Origin: Pseudonocardia sp. | GTDB taxonomy: Bacteria; Actinomycetota; Actinomycetes; Mycobacteriales; Pseudonocardiaceae | Length of the DNA: 64,000 nucleotides | Reading direction: 5' to 3' | NCBI RefSeq assembly: GCF_029263155.1 | Contig: NZ_JAJCYB010000101.1 | Span: forward strand, 50,375-114,374 | Shown: piece after piece, positions 34,089-42,993 of the stretch | Layout of the letters: each line of letters begins with the position of its first letter | Numbering within the stretch: the first letter of the stretch is position 1 | The notes under the pieces: generated by a model | What the model was told of the DNA's origin: nothing | Database searches by the model: none | What the model saw: only the letters and a program-made list of their open reading frames with translations | Position numbers and translations under genes: made by a program

Positions 34089-34721
34089 CTACGAGCGGGC
34101 GGTGAGGGTCTGCACGCTGAGCTGGTCACCGGGCGGGGTGCCCGCGCAGCCGGTGCCCTCGGCCGGGACGAACAGCGATGCGGTGTCCCCGGGCGGGTAC
34201 ACGCGCAGGCCCCTCGTCGGTGTGGGCATGCACACCGCGGCGTCGTAGTTGGCCACGTTCACCAGCCGCAGTGCGGCCCCCGCCGAGTCGCCGACCTCCA
34301 GCCGTACCGGACCCCCGCGTTCGCCGTCCATCGCCGCGGCCGGGCCGACCTGGTGCCCGTCGTCACCGGTCACGTAGGAGACGCCCGGGAACCCGGTGAG
34401 CTCGCACGTGCGGGAGCCGGTGTTGGTCAGGACGAGCGTGACGAAACGTGAGCCGGCGCCCGCGTCGCCGTCGGTGAGGGAGCCGGTCAGCTCGGCCGTG
34501 GTGCAGCGGGCCGGATCGGCGTCCCCTCCCCCGGACCCGTCGGCCGGGGTGCCGGCCTGCGGCACCGTCGTGGGCGGTGTGGTGGGCGGCGCGGCGGCGG
34601 GTGAGGTCCCGATCACGGTCCCGTCGGGTGTACCGGTGCTCGCGGACGAGCAGCCCGCGGTGAGGAGTGCGGCGGCGGCGAGCACCGTCGCGGCGCAGCG
34701 CAGTCGAGCGTTGCCGGTCAT
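34089..34721 (-). CDS. DUF4232 lipoprotein
   Basis: 210 residues. Lipoprotein signal peptide with lipobox LLTAGC (acylated Cys24), a Thr/Pro-rich linker, then a DUF4232 domain (RCTTAELTGSLTDG..., VTLVLTNTGSRTCELTGFPG, and a conserved C-terminal half). Cysteines in the domain likely pair outside the membrane. Function unknown; an envelope location is clear. Confidence 0.88.
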   Translation of the reverse strand: MTGNARLRCAATVLAAAALLTAGCSSASTGTPDGTVIGTSPAAAPPTTPPTTVPQAGTPADGSGGGDADPARCTTAELTGSLTDGDAGAGSRFVTLVLTNTGSRTCELTGFPGVSYVTGDDGHQVGPAAAMDGERGGPVRLEVGDSAGAALRLVNVANYDAAVCMPTPTRGLRVYPPGDTASLFVPAEGTGCAGTPPGDQLSVQTLTARS

Positions 34722-34781
34722 GAGATCCCCCGATCCCTCGTTCGTGCTCTACACAACCAGGGACGCTTGCCGGGGATTTCG

Positions 34782-34796
34782 GTTGCGTGATGCAAC
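34782..34796. promoter_or_regulatory. Palindrome upstream of padR
   Basis: GTTGC-GTGAT-GCAAC, 5-bp arms, 36 bases before the PadR start. Candidate autoregulatory site or part of the divergent promoter region. Confidence 0.35.
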
Positions 34797-34831
34797 GATC
34801 CGATCGGGTGACGCCCGATACGCTGTGGGCC

Positions 34832-35410
34832 ATGTCGGCCACCCGCCTGCTCGTCCTGGGCATCGTCCGCGGGTACGGGCGCGCCCACGGCTACCGCATC
34901 GGCACCGACCTGCAGTCCTGGGACGCGGCCGACTGGGCCAACGCGAAGTGGGGGTCGATCTACCACGCACTGCGCGCGCTGACCGACGCCGGCATGCTGC
35001 TCGACCACCACGACGTGCCGGGTCGCACGGACTACGAGCTCACCGAGAAGGGTGAGGCCGAGTACCTGCGGCTGCTCCGCGACGCCGTGCGCCGCCCGGC
35101 GAGCCGTCCCGACCAGCTCGGGGCCGCGCTCGCCATGCTCCCGTCGCTGTCCCGGGCCGAGGCTGTGCGGCTGCTGCGCGAGCGGCTCGCCGCGCTGGAG
35201 CAGATCCGCGACAAGGCACGCGCCCAGCTCGACGGGTGGGCCGACGCCCCGCACTGGTCGGAGCTCTACGGCCTGTGGGAGCACACCGCGACGGGCGGCG
35301 TCGACTGGACGGCCGGGCTGATCGCCCGACTCGAGGCCGGCGCGTACGCGATGGCCGGTGAGCCGGACTCCCCCGGCAGGCCCGGCAGCTGGCCTGCGCT
35401 CACCGAGTGA
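34832..35410 (+). CDS. PadR family transcriptional regulator
   Basis: 192 residues from ATG 34832. Winged helix at the N-terminus (LLVLGIVRGYGRAHGYRIG, WGSIYHALRALTDAGML, YELTEKGEAEYLRLL) and a C-terminal helical dimerisation region. PadR repressors commonly sit in front of drug-efflux ABC operons and respond to the drug. Here it directly precedes the DrrABC-like genes. Confidence 0.92.
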   Translation: MSATRLLVLGIVRGYGRAHGYRIGTDLQSWDAADWANAKWGSIYHALRALTDAGMLLDHHDVPGRTDYELTEKGEAEYLRLLRDAVRRPASRPDQLGAALAMLPSLSRAEAVRLLRERLAALEQIRDKARAQLDGWADAPHWSELYGLWEHTATGGVDWTAGLIARLEAGAYAMAGEPDSPGRPGSWPALTE

Positions 35411-35425
35411 CGTCGGCCGGGCATC

Positions 35426-35485
35426 GACTCAAGTTTGCATAGTCCGTCCCCGCCGAGCACACTCGGTGGCTCGGACTCAAGTTTG
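35426..35485. promoter_or_regulatory. Two direct 12-bp repeats, likely PadR operator/promoter
   Basis: GACTCAAGTTTG occurs at 35426-35437 and 35474-35485. Between them a possible sigma-70-type promoter TTGCAT (35435-35440), 17-base spacer, CACACT (35458-35463). The second copy directly precedes GGAGG and the ATG at 35500. Confidence 0.5.
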
Positions 35486-35486
35486 A

Positions 35487-36152
35487 ACATCGGAGGCACA
35501 TGGCTGGCGCCGGCTGTTCCACCTGTCCCGGGACGCGGCGCGGCGGCGGGCCGACGAGCTGCTCGAGCGGTTCGGGCTCGTGGACGCGGCCGCGCAGCCG
35601 GTGAGCCGCTACTCGGGAGGCATGCGCAGGCGGCTCGACCTGGCCGTCGGCATGATCCTGGCGCCCGCCGTGCTGTTCCTCGACGAGCCGACGACCGGGC
35701 TCGACCCCCGTGGCCGCGCCGAGGTCTGGGCGGCCGTGCGTGCGCTCGTCGCCGAGGGCACGACCGTGCTGCTCACGACCCAGTACCTCGACGAGGCCGA
35801 CCAGCTCGCCGACCGCATCTCCGTGCTCGGCGGGCGCGGCGAGGGCCGCGTGGTCGCCGAGGGCACGCCGGACGCGCTGCGCGAGCGGCTCGGCGGCGAC
35901 CATCTGGAGCTGGTCGTGCGGCACGCGCGGGACCTGGGGCGTGCCGCGGCGCTCGTGGAACGCATCGCGGGGGTGCCCGTCGAGACCGACCCGGACCGGC
36001 GGTTCATCAGCGTGCCGGTGTCCGACCGGATGGCGGCGCTCGCCGCCACGGTGGTCGCGCTGGGCGCCGAGGGTGTGGCGGCCGAGGACCTCACCGTCCG
36101 GCGCCCCACCCTCGACGAGGTGTTCCTGCACCTCACGGAGGTGCGAGCATGA
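35487..36152 (+). pseudogene. ABC transporter ATPase lacking its P-loop half (DrrA-like)
   Basis: The frame retains RLFHLSRDAARRRADELLERF, signature SRYSGGMRRRLDLA, Walker B LFLDEPTTGLDP, H-loop LLTTQYLDEAD and the DrrA-type C-terminal domain, but about 90 N-terminal residues including Walker A and the Q-loop are missing. The expected start (ATG 35500 after GGAGG) is present but in another frame, and 35484 is an in-frame stop. The most likely cause is an internal deletion. A GTG at 35580 is the first in-frame start and has no ribosome site. The downstream permease gene overlaps its stop (ATGA). Confidence 0.75.
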
Positions 36153-36928
36153 CGACGATCATCGATACCGGGGTCCTCACCGGGCGCTACCTGTCGCACC
36201 TGCGCCGCCGGCCCGAGGAGATCGTGAACGCCGTCGGCTTCCCGATCCTGATGATGCTGATCTTCGTCTTCCTGTTCGGCGGGATGATGACGGTGCCCGG
36301 CGGCGGCGACTACCGGTCGGCCCTGCTGCCCGGGCTGTTCACGATGACGATGCTGTTCGGCGTCTCCTCGACGATGGTCGCGGTCGTCACCGACGCGCAG
36401 CGCGGGATCACCGACCGGTTCCGGTCGATGCCGATGTCGGCCTCCGCGGTACTGATGGGGCGGGCGGCCGCCGACATGGTGATCTCGACGCTCGCGCTGG
36501 CCGTCCTGCTGCTCGCCGGGCTGGCCGTCGGCTGGCGGGCCCCGAACGGGCTCGGCCCGGCGTTGGTGGCCGTGGGCCTGCTCCTGATGCTGCGGTTCGC
36601 TCTGCTGTGGGTGGGCATCTACCTCGGGCTTCTCGTGCGTGGTCCGGGCGCGGTCACCGCCGTGCAGACCCTGGAGTTCCCCGTCGCCTTCCTGTCCGGG
36701 CTGTTCGTCGCGCCGGCGTCGATGCCGGTCGTGGTGTCCGCGATCGCCGAGTGGAACCCGCTCTCGGCCACCGCGGCCGCGGCCCGGGAGCTGTTCGGCA
36801 ATCCCGGCTGGGGTGGGGAGTCGTGGATCGCCCGGCACGCGGTTCTCGCGGCCGTGCTCTGGCCGCTGCTGATCGTCGCGGTGTTCGCACCGCTGTCCGT
36901 CCACCGATACCGGGAGATGAGTCGATGA
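36149..36928 (+). CDS. ABC-2 type permease (DrrB-like)
   Basis: 259 residues, six predicted membrane helices: FPILMMLIFVFLFGG, LLPGLFTMTMLFGVS, STLALAVLLLAGLAV, GLLLMLRFALLWVG, FPVAFLSGLFVAP and the final VLWPLLIVAVFAP. Motif EEIVNAVGFPILM at the start is typical of daunorubicin-type exporters. It needs an ATPase partner; the one encoded just upstream is truncated, so the exporter may be inactive or use another ATPase. Confidence 0.9.
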   Translation: MTTIIDTGVLTGRYLSHLRRRPEEIVNAVGFPILMMLIFVFLFGGMMTVPGGGDYRSALLPGLFTMTMLFGVSSTMVAVVTDAQRGITDRFRSMPMSASAVLMGRAAADMVISTLALAVLLLAGLAVGWRAPNGLGPALVAVGLLLMLRFALLWVGIYLGLLVRGPGAVTAVQTLEFPVAFLSGLFVAPASMPVVVSAIAEWNPLSATAAAARELFGNPGWGGESWIARHAVLAAVLWPLLIVAVFAPLSVHRYREMSR

Positions 36929-37374
36929 CCGACCTGCGTGACATCAAGCCGCCCGCCTGGCTCAAGGAGATGAACGAGGGGCTCATGGCGCAGCAGCGGT
37001 CCGGGACGCTGGAGTTCGACCTGCCGGTGCTCACCGTCCCCGGGCGGCGCAGCGGGCTGCCCCGGCACACCCCGCTGACGGTGCTGGAGCGCGGCGGGGA
37101 GCGGTTCGTGCTGGGCGGGTTCCCCGCGGCCGACTGGATCCGCAACGTCCGGGCCGCGGGGCGGGGGACGCTGCGCACCCGTGGAGGGGACGAGCGGGTG
37201 CGGCTGGTGGAGCTCGACGCCGCCGCCGCGCTGTCGGTGCTGCGGGAATGGCCGGCGCTGACCCCGGACGGGGTGGAGATGATGCGCGACGCCGGGGTCG
37301 TCGCGGACGTCACACCGGCGGCCATGGAGGCCGTGGCCGGGATCTGTCCGGTGTTCCGGATCGAGGCCGGATGA
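36925..37374 (+). CDS. DUF385 / F420-dependent nitroreductase-fold protein
   Basis: 149 residues, start overlapping the permease stop by ATGA. Split-barrel fold of the deazaflavin-dependent nitroreductase family: VLTVPGRRSGLPRHTPLTVL, ERFVLGGFPAADWIRNVRAA and a C-terminal helix with FRIEAG. Such proteins use F420H2 or have lost the cofactor; a detoxification role is plausible inside a drug-resistance operon. The exact reaction is unknown. Confidence 0.82.
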   Translation: MTDLRDIKPPAWLKEMNEGLMAQQRSGTLEFDLPVLTVPGRRSGLPRHTPLTVLERGGERFVLGGFPAADWIRNVRAAGRGTLRTRGGDERVRLVELDAAAALSVLREWPALTPDGVEMMRDAGVVADVTPAAMEAVAGICPVFRIEAG

Positions 37375-39707
37375 GACTGTCGGTGCCCAGCGACACAATG
37401 CCCGCAGTCACCGATCCGGGGGAGCTCGTCGTGCCGCAGGAGTACATCGTCGTCACCGGGGCGCGGGAGAACAACCTGCGCGACGTGTCCGTCCGCGTCC
37501 CGAAGCGGAAGATCACCGCGTTCGTGGGCGTGTCCGGGTCCGGCAAGTCGTCGCTGGTGTTCGACACCATCGCCGCGGAGGCCCAGCGCCAGCTCAACGA
37601 GACGTTCTCGGCGTTCGTCCGCGGGTTCCTGCCCAAGCTCGGCCAGCCCGACGCCGACCTCATCGAGAACCTGTCCACCGCGATCGTCGTCGACCAGCGC
37701 CGGCTCGGCGGCGGCTCGCGTTCCACGCTGGGCACCGTCACCGACATCAACCCGCTGCTGCGGCTGCTGTTCTCGCGGCGTTCCACACCGCACGTCGGGT
37801 ACGGGCACGTCTTCGGCTTCAACGACCCCGCGGGCATGTGCCCGGGCTGCGCCGGCATCGGGCGCAAGGTGCAGCTCGACCACGCGGTGATGTTCGACCG
37901 GTCGCTCTCCCTCAACGGCGGCGCGATCCGGCACAAGGACTTCGCCGTCGACAGCTGGTACTGGCACATCTACGCGCAGAGCGGCAGGTTCGACAACGAC
38001 AAGCCGCTGGTCGACTACACCGACGCGGAGTGGCAGCTGCTGCTGTTCGGGGCCGACGAGAAGGTCGCGCTGGCCAGCCCGGGCCGCAAGACGATCAACA
38101 TGGAGTTCGAGGGCGTCGAGGCCAAGTTCAACCGGCTGTTCATCCAGGCCGACGGCGACGGCACCTCGGACCGCAAGAAGGAGACGCTCGCCCGGTACAC
38201 CACCTCGGTGCGCTGCGGCGACTGTGGGGGCACCCGGCTCGCCGAGGCGCCGCGCAGCGCCACCGTCGGCGGGCACACGCTTCCGGCGCTGTGCGCACTG
38301 CCCCTGGTCGACCTGCACGCCGTGCTGCCCCGCCTCGGCGACCCGGAGATCGCGCCCATCGTCGACGAGGCGACGGCGCGGGTGGGCGCGCTGATCGACA
38401 TGGGGCTGGGCTACCTCACGCTGGAGCGCGAGACCTCCACGCTGTCCGGCGGGGAATCGCAGCGGATCAAGATGGTGCGCCACCTCGGGTCGTCGCTGGT
38501 GGACGTGATGTACGTGTTCGACGAACCCACGATCGGGCTGCACCCGCGCGACGTCGGGCGGATGAACGACCTGCTGGTGCGGCTGCGCGACAAGGGCAAC
38601 ACGGTGCTGGTCGTCGAGCACGACACCGACGTGATCACCGCGGCCGACCACGTGGTCGAGCTGGGACCGCACGCGGGCAGCCGGGGTGGGCAGATCGTCT
38701 ACCAGGGTGACGTCGCCGGGCTGGCGGGCTCCGGCACGCTCACCGGGGAGTTCCTGCACCGCCCGGTCACCGTCCGGGACCAGCCGCGCACGCCCACCGG
38801 GCACCTGCGCGTCACCGCAGCCACGGCCCACAACCTGCGCGGCTTCGATCTCGACGTGCCGCTCGGGGTGCTCGTGGCCGTCACGGGGGTGGCGGGGTCG
38901 GGCAAGTCCACGCTGGTGCGTGACGTGCTGGTACCCCAGCACCCCGGCACGATCGTCGTCGACCAGACGGCGGTGGCCACCTCGATCCGGTCCACCCCCG
39001 CCACCTGGACCGGCACGATGGACGCGATCCGCAAGCTCTACGCGAAGCACAACGGCGTCAAGCCCGCGCTGTTCAGCTTCAACTCCACCGGCGCCTGCCC
39101 CACCTGCAACGGCCTCGGCGTGCTGTACTCCGATCTCGCCTACCTCGACGGCGTGCGCTCCACCTGCACCGACTGCCTCGGCCGCCGCTACACCGACGAG
39201 GTGCTCTCGCTCACCGTCGACGGGAAGTCGGTCTCCGACGCGCTGGACATGACCGCGGCCCAGGCGCTGGAGTTCTTCGCGTCGACCAGGGACATCACCA
39301 AGCGGCTGTCGGCCGTCGTCGACGTCGGGCTGGGGTACCTCACGTTGGGGCAGCCGCTGTCCACCCTGTCCGGGGGCGAGTGCCAGCGGCTCAAGCTGGC
39401 GGGGCGGCTGCACGAGCAGGGCAACACGTACGTGCTCGACGAGCCCACCACCGGGCTGCACATGTCCGACTGCGGGCACCTGCTGGGGCTGCTCGACCGG
39501 CTCGTCGACGGGGGCAGCTCGGTGATCGTCGTCGAGCACAACCTCGACGTGATCGCCCACGCCGACTGGGTGATCGACCTCGGGCCCGACGGCGGCGACG
39601 CGGGCGGCACCGTCGTCTTCGAGGGACCGCCCACGCAGCTGATCACGGCGGGCGGCTCGTTCACCGGGGAGCACCTGGCCCGGCACGTGGGTGCCGAGGC
39701 CCGGTGA
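37371..39707 (+). CDS. UvrA-like drug-resistance ABC protein (DrrC-like)
   Basis: 778 residues, ATG 37371 overlapping the previous stop (ATG 37398 is an alternative). Two ABC modules: Walker A GVSGSGKSSL and GVAGSGKSTL, signatures TLSGGESQRIKM and TLSGGECQRLKL, Walker B MYVFDEPTIGLHP and YVLDEPTTGLHM, with zinc-type cysteine pairs CPGCAGIG, CPTCNGLG and CTDCLGRRY. It is shorter than housekeeping UvrA (~950 residues), matching the class II UvrA/DrrC group that confers resistance to DNA-intercalating drugs. Its place after DrrA/DrrB-like genes supports that. Confidence 0.88.
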   Translation: MRLSVPSDTMPAVTDPGELVVPQEYIVVTGARENNLRDVSVRVPKRKITAFVGVSGSGKSSLVFDTIAAEAQRQLNETFSAFVRGFLPKLGQPDADLIENLSTAIVVDQRRLGGGSRSTLGTVTDINPLLRLLFSRRSTPHVGYGHVFGFNDPAGMCPGCAGIGRKVQLDHAVMFDRSLSLNGGAIRHKDFAVDSWYWHIYAQSGRFDNDKPLVDYTDAEWQLLLFGADEKVALASPGRKTINMEFEGVEAKFNRLFIQADGDGTSDRKKETLARYTTSVRCGDCGGTRLAEAPRSATVGGHTLPALCALPLVDLHAVLPRLGDPEIAPIVDEATARVGALIDMGLGYLTLERETSTLSGGESQRIKMVRHLGSSLVDVMYVFDEPTIGLHPRDVGRMNDLLVRLRDKGNTVLVVEHDTDVITAADHVVELGPHAGSRGGQIVYQGDVAGLAGSGTLTGEFLHRPVTVRDQPRTPTGHLRVTAATAHNLRGFDLDVPLGVLVAVTGVAGSGKSTLVRDVLVPQHPGTIVVDQTAVATSIRSTPATWTGTMDAIRKLYAKHNGVKPALFSFNSTGACPTCNGLGVLYSDLAYLDGVRSTCTDCLGRRYTDEVLSLTVDGKSVSDALDMTAAQALEFFASTRDITKRLSAVVDVGLGYLTLGQPLSTLSGGECQRLKLAGRLHEQGNTYVLDEPTTGLHMSDCGHLLGLLDRLVDGGSSVIVVEHNLDVIAHADWVIDLGPDGGDAGGTVVFEGPPTQLITAGGSFTGEHLARHVGAEAR

Positions 39708-39790
39708 TCAGGCGCGATCGTCCTGCACCGAACGGGACTCTCGTCCCACAGGTTCGTACGAGAGTGCCACTCGTCCGGTGATCAGGCGCG
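39701..39790. repeat. 16-bp direct repeats framing a hairpin between convergent genes
   Basis: CCGGTGATCAGGCGCG occurs at 39701-39716 and 39775-39790, covering the stop codons of both convergent genes. Between them ACTCTCGT (39737-39744) and ACGAGAGT (39758-39765) form an 8-bp hairpin with a 13-base loop, a plausible two-way terminator. Confidence 0.7.
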
Positions 39791-40897
39791 GTGCCGCGCA
39801 CCCCGCTCCCCCACCGAGTCCCGGGCCGCCCGCCCGAGGCCGGACACCACCCGCTCCAGCGGCCCGCGACGCCCGGCGGCCCGCAGCCCCACCCCGATGA
39901 CGAGCGCCCCGGCAAGGTGCGCGAGCAGCACCGTGCCGCGACCGTCGCCCTCCGCGGGGTAGGCGGCCAGCAGCACCACGTGCAGCGTGTAGAGCGTCAG
40001 CGGGATCGCGCCGACCGCGGCCGGGACCCACACCAGCGCCCGCGACACGTGCGCCAGCAGCAGCATCAGCCCGAGCACGGCGAGTGCGGTGCCGATGGTG
40101 TGGACGAGGTCGAACGGGGTGCCCGAGTGCGGGATGTCGACGGCCAGCCACCACCAGGTGTCGGTGGGGGTGCTGCCGTACTGGCGCCGGAGCATCTCGA
40201 CCCGGTCGAGGCCCGCGTCGCGGACCAGCACCGCCGACACCGCGGCCGCCACCGCCGCGAGCAGCCCACCACCGACGAGCAGGGCGACCGCGACCCGCAC
40301 CCGCCGCAGGTCCAGACGCCCGACCGCCATCCCGGCCAGCAGGTACGCCGTCCACGGCAGGACCGGGTAGTAGCCGGTGAGTGCGAGTGTCACGAGCAGG
40401 TCGCCCGGTTCGGCCAGCGCGGCCAGTCCCGCCTGCTCCCCCGGCCCGTCGGGCAGCCCCGTGCGCAGCAGGTGGCTCAGGAACGGCATCCCGATCCCGA
40501 CGAGCACCGCGCCGAACCCCAGCGCGGCGGCGGGTAGCCGTAGCAGCGGGATCGCGATCACGAACAGCAGCCCGTAGTAGGCCAGGATCACCGCGACCGG
40601 CGGGTCCAGGCCGACGAGGGTCAGCCCGAGCAGCCCGACCAGCACCCCCCGCACGAGCAGCCCCGCGCCCGCGGCCAGGTGGGCACGGGCGTCGGGTGGG
40701 CGGGGCGTGGACAGGGCCACCCCGACCCCGGCCAGCACCGCGAACAGCGCCGACGACCGGCCGTCGGCGAGCAGGCCCGTCCACGACTCCGATCCGTCGG
40801 GCGCACGCAGCGGGAGGGTGTGGGTACTGAACATGCCGACGAGCGCCACCGCACGTGCGGCGTCGACGCCGAGCAGGCGGTCGCGGGGGGCCGTCAC
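39782..40897 (-). CDS. Multi-spanning acyltransferase-like membrane protein (DUF418/HGSNAT-type)
   Basis: 371 residues from GTG 40897 (the frame stays open to ATG 40990, but those extra residues are low complexity). About ten membrane helices. N-terminal motif LGVDAARAVALVGMFSTHTL, DGRSSALFAVLAGVGVAL and the C-terminal LTLYTLHVVLLA fit the heparan-alpha-glucosaminide acetyltransferase / DUF418 group of actinobacterial proteins. Probable transfer of acyl groups across the membrane; substrate unknown. Confidence 0.8.
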   Translation of the reverse strand: MTAPRDRLLGVDAARAVALVGMFSTHTLPLRAPDGSESWTGLLADGRSSALFAVLAGVGVALSTPRPPDARAHLAAGAGLLVRGVLVGLLGLTLVGLDPPVAVILAYYGLLFVIAIPLLRLPAAALGFGAVLVGIGMPFLSHLLRTGLPDGPGEQAGLAALAEPGDLLVTLALTGYYPVLPWTAYLLAGMAVGRLDLRRVRVAVALLVGGGLLAAVAAAVSAVLVRDAGLDRVEMLRRQYGSTPTDTWWWLAVDIPHSGTPFDLVHTIGTALAVLGLMLLLAHVSRALVWVPAAVGAIPLTLYTLHVVLLAAYPAEGDGRGTVLLAHLAGALVIGVGLRAAGRRGPLERVVSGLGRAARDSVGERGARHRA

Positions 40898-41069
40898 CGG
40901 CCCGACCGGACCCGGCCGGGCCGGGCGGGAGCGGTGGGTGCGGCCACCGCCGCAGCCTACGTGCGCACCGATGTGGCGCCCGTGATCCATGCCCCGGATC
41001 GCCCGGACCGGGCGCTATGACGCGGCGGCGCGCGGCGGCGGCGGTGCGCGGCGGCGGGGCGGGGGCGGG

Positions 41070-42884
41070 TCAGCGGCGGGTCGTCACGACGGTGACCGGG
41101 CCGTCGGGACGCGCGCCGGCGCGCTGCAGCCAGTTCTCCAGGGCATGGCGCGCCTCCCGCAGCGACGGGCGCTGTGCGGGGTCGTTGTGCATGCTGGCGT
41201 GCAGCAGGGCGAGGTGGGCGCTGCGCGGCGGCAGGTGGGTGAGGGGGGCCCCGGCCGCGGCCGCGCGCAGCCCGGAGATCGCGTCGGGGTGCCCGCCGCG
41301 GGGCGGGTGCCCGGTCAGCGCGTACGCGATGGTGGCGGCGAGCTGCCAGGCGTCCGACGACGGGGTGGCCCGCTGCCCGCCCGCCACCTCGGGGGCCAGG
41401 AAGTCGGGCGTGCCCAGGACGAACCCGGCCATCGTCAGCGTGGCGTCGCCGGTGCGCCGGGCGATGCCGAAGTCGATGAGGTGGGCGAGCCCGCTCGGGT
41501 CGACGACGACGTTGCCCGGCTTCACGTCCCGGTGCATGACGCCCATCTGGTGCGCCGCGTCCAGCGCCCCCGCGACCGACGCCCACACCCGCGCGGCCGC
41601 GATGTCGTCGAGCACGCCGCGCCCGCGGACCAGCTCGCCCAATGACTGCCCCTCGACGTACTCCATCACGATCACCATGCCGTCGAGCTCGGCCAGGCCG
41701 GGGTCGCTGCGGGAGTCGACGAGCTCATGGATGCGCACGCAGTGCGGGTGGCGCACGGCACCCAGTGCGGTGGCCTCGCGCCGGAGCCGCTGCTCGGTCT
41801 CGGCGTCCGGGGCGTGGGCCGCCTTCAGCGCGACCTGGTGCCCGAGCTTCGCGTCGTGGGCCAGCCAGACCTTGCCGAACCCGCCCTCACCCAGGCGCCG
41901 CACGAGCTGGAACCGGGTGCCGGACGCGGTGCCGCTCCCGAGGAACCCGGCGGGCGCGACCAGCGTCGGGTTCGGGATCGGCGCGGGCCCCGGCTGCGGC
42001 ACCACCGGCGGTTCCGGTGGTCGCGCCGAGAACCGCTGGGCGAGCCGGTCCGACAACCGCCGGCCGCCGACGTCCTCGGGCGCGGCGCCGTCGGGGCGAC
42101 GACGCGCCGGCGTGCGGATGGGTGGCGAGGGCGGCGGGGTCGCCGGCCGGGGCGCCGCGGCGGGCTCCAGCGACCTGCGCACGGTCTCCCGCGACGGAAC
42201 GCCGAACAGCAGGACCACGAAGATCCCGAGGAACGCGCCGGTGACGGCGCCGAGCCACAGGTGCCCCGACGACCCGGCCGGGGTGGACGCCGTGAGCAGG
42301 GCCAGCGCGAGGGTGGGAGCCCAGAAGAACTTCGAGGGCCACATCGGCCCGCGGCGCAGCGCGAGCCGGGCCTGCACGGCGACGAACGCGGCCGTGACGA
42401 GCGGGATCCCGGCCAGCCCCACCAGCGCGACGACGAACAGCGCCGGGTTGGCGGGGTCGAACGCGGCGGCCACGCTCCCCCGGCCCAGGTAGGTGCCCTG
42501 CGTGTCGACGACCAGGTCGGCGAAGGGCACCCCGGGCACGGGTTCGGCCAGCTCCGCGATGGAGTCGCGGGACAGGCCCGAGCGTTCCGGCCCGCCCGCG
42601 GCGCGGCTGAGCACCGTCCCGGCGCCGACGAAGGCCAGCCACGGCAGTAGCCCGCCGAACAGCAGCCCGGTGCCGACGACGACCAGGCCGCCGCCCACCC
42701 CGTAGTGCGAGCCGATCCGCTTGCGCAGCAGCGCCACGATCACGGCGCCCACGGCGGGCAGCAGCCCCACGCCGATACCGAGCAGGCTGACCGCCCACGC
42801 CCAGCTGCTGGGCGGGACGTCGCCGCCGACCACGGCCCGCAGCATCGTGAGCAGGGCGGCGATCAGCGAGGTGACCCCGTCCAC
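41070..42884 (-). CDS. Ser/Thr protein kinase with N-terminal membrane domain
   Basis: 604 residues. About six membrane helices in residues 1-240, a Pro/Arg-rich linker (245-325), then a complete kinase domain: GEGGFGKVWLA, catalytic lysine VALKAAH, HRDVKPGN, DFG in LIDFGIARR, and GTPDFLAPEVAGG. Most actinobacterial PknB-type kinases have the kinase first and a single helix after it, so this inverted layout is unusual. The membrane part may sense lipids or turgor; nothing in the sequence tells which. No phosphatase gene adjoins. Confidence 0.9.
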   Translation of the reverse strand: MDGVTSLIAALLTMLRAVVGGDVPPSSWAWAVSLLGIGVGLLPAVGAVIVALLRKRIGSHYGVGGGLVVVGTGLLFGGLLPWLAFVGAGTVLSRAAGGPERSGLSRDSIAELAEPVPGVPFADLVVDTQGTYLGRGSVAAAFDPANPALFVVALVGLAGIPLVTAAFVAVQARLALRRGPMWPSKFFWAPTLALALLTASTPAGSSGHLWLGAVTGAFLGIFVVLLFGVPSRETVRRSLEPAAAPRPATPPPSPPIRTPARRRPDGAAPEDVGGRRLSDRLAQRFSARPPEPPVVPQPGPAPIPNPTLVAPAGFLGSGTASGTRFQLVRRLGEGGFGKVWLAHDAKLGHQVALKAAHAPDAETEQRLRREATALGAVRHPHCVRIHELVDSRSDPGLAELDGMVIVMEYVEGQSLGELVRGRGVLDDIAAARVWASVAGALDAAHQMGVMHRDVKPGNVVVDPSGLAHLIDFGIARRTGDATLTMAGFVLGTPDFLAPEVAGGQRATPSSDAWQLAATIAYALTGHPPRGGHPDAISGLRAAAAGAPLTHLPPRSAHLALLHASMHNDPAQRPSLREARHALENWLQRAGARPDGPVTVVTTRR

Positions 42885-42993
42885 GCCGCCTCCCGCGTCC
42901 GCCCGATCCGTCCGGAACCACTATGGCATCAACCGGGCCGGCCCTGCCGCCAGGACCGGCCCCACGTCCGGGCGCCGTCGCGACCGCGCCCGG

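Noticed and set aside
40898..40990. N-terminal extension of the acyltransferase-like protein to ATG 40990
   Set aside because: The extra 31 residues are Gly/Arg/His/Pro low complexity with no ribosome site; the family begins at the GTG 40897.
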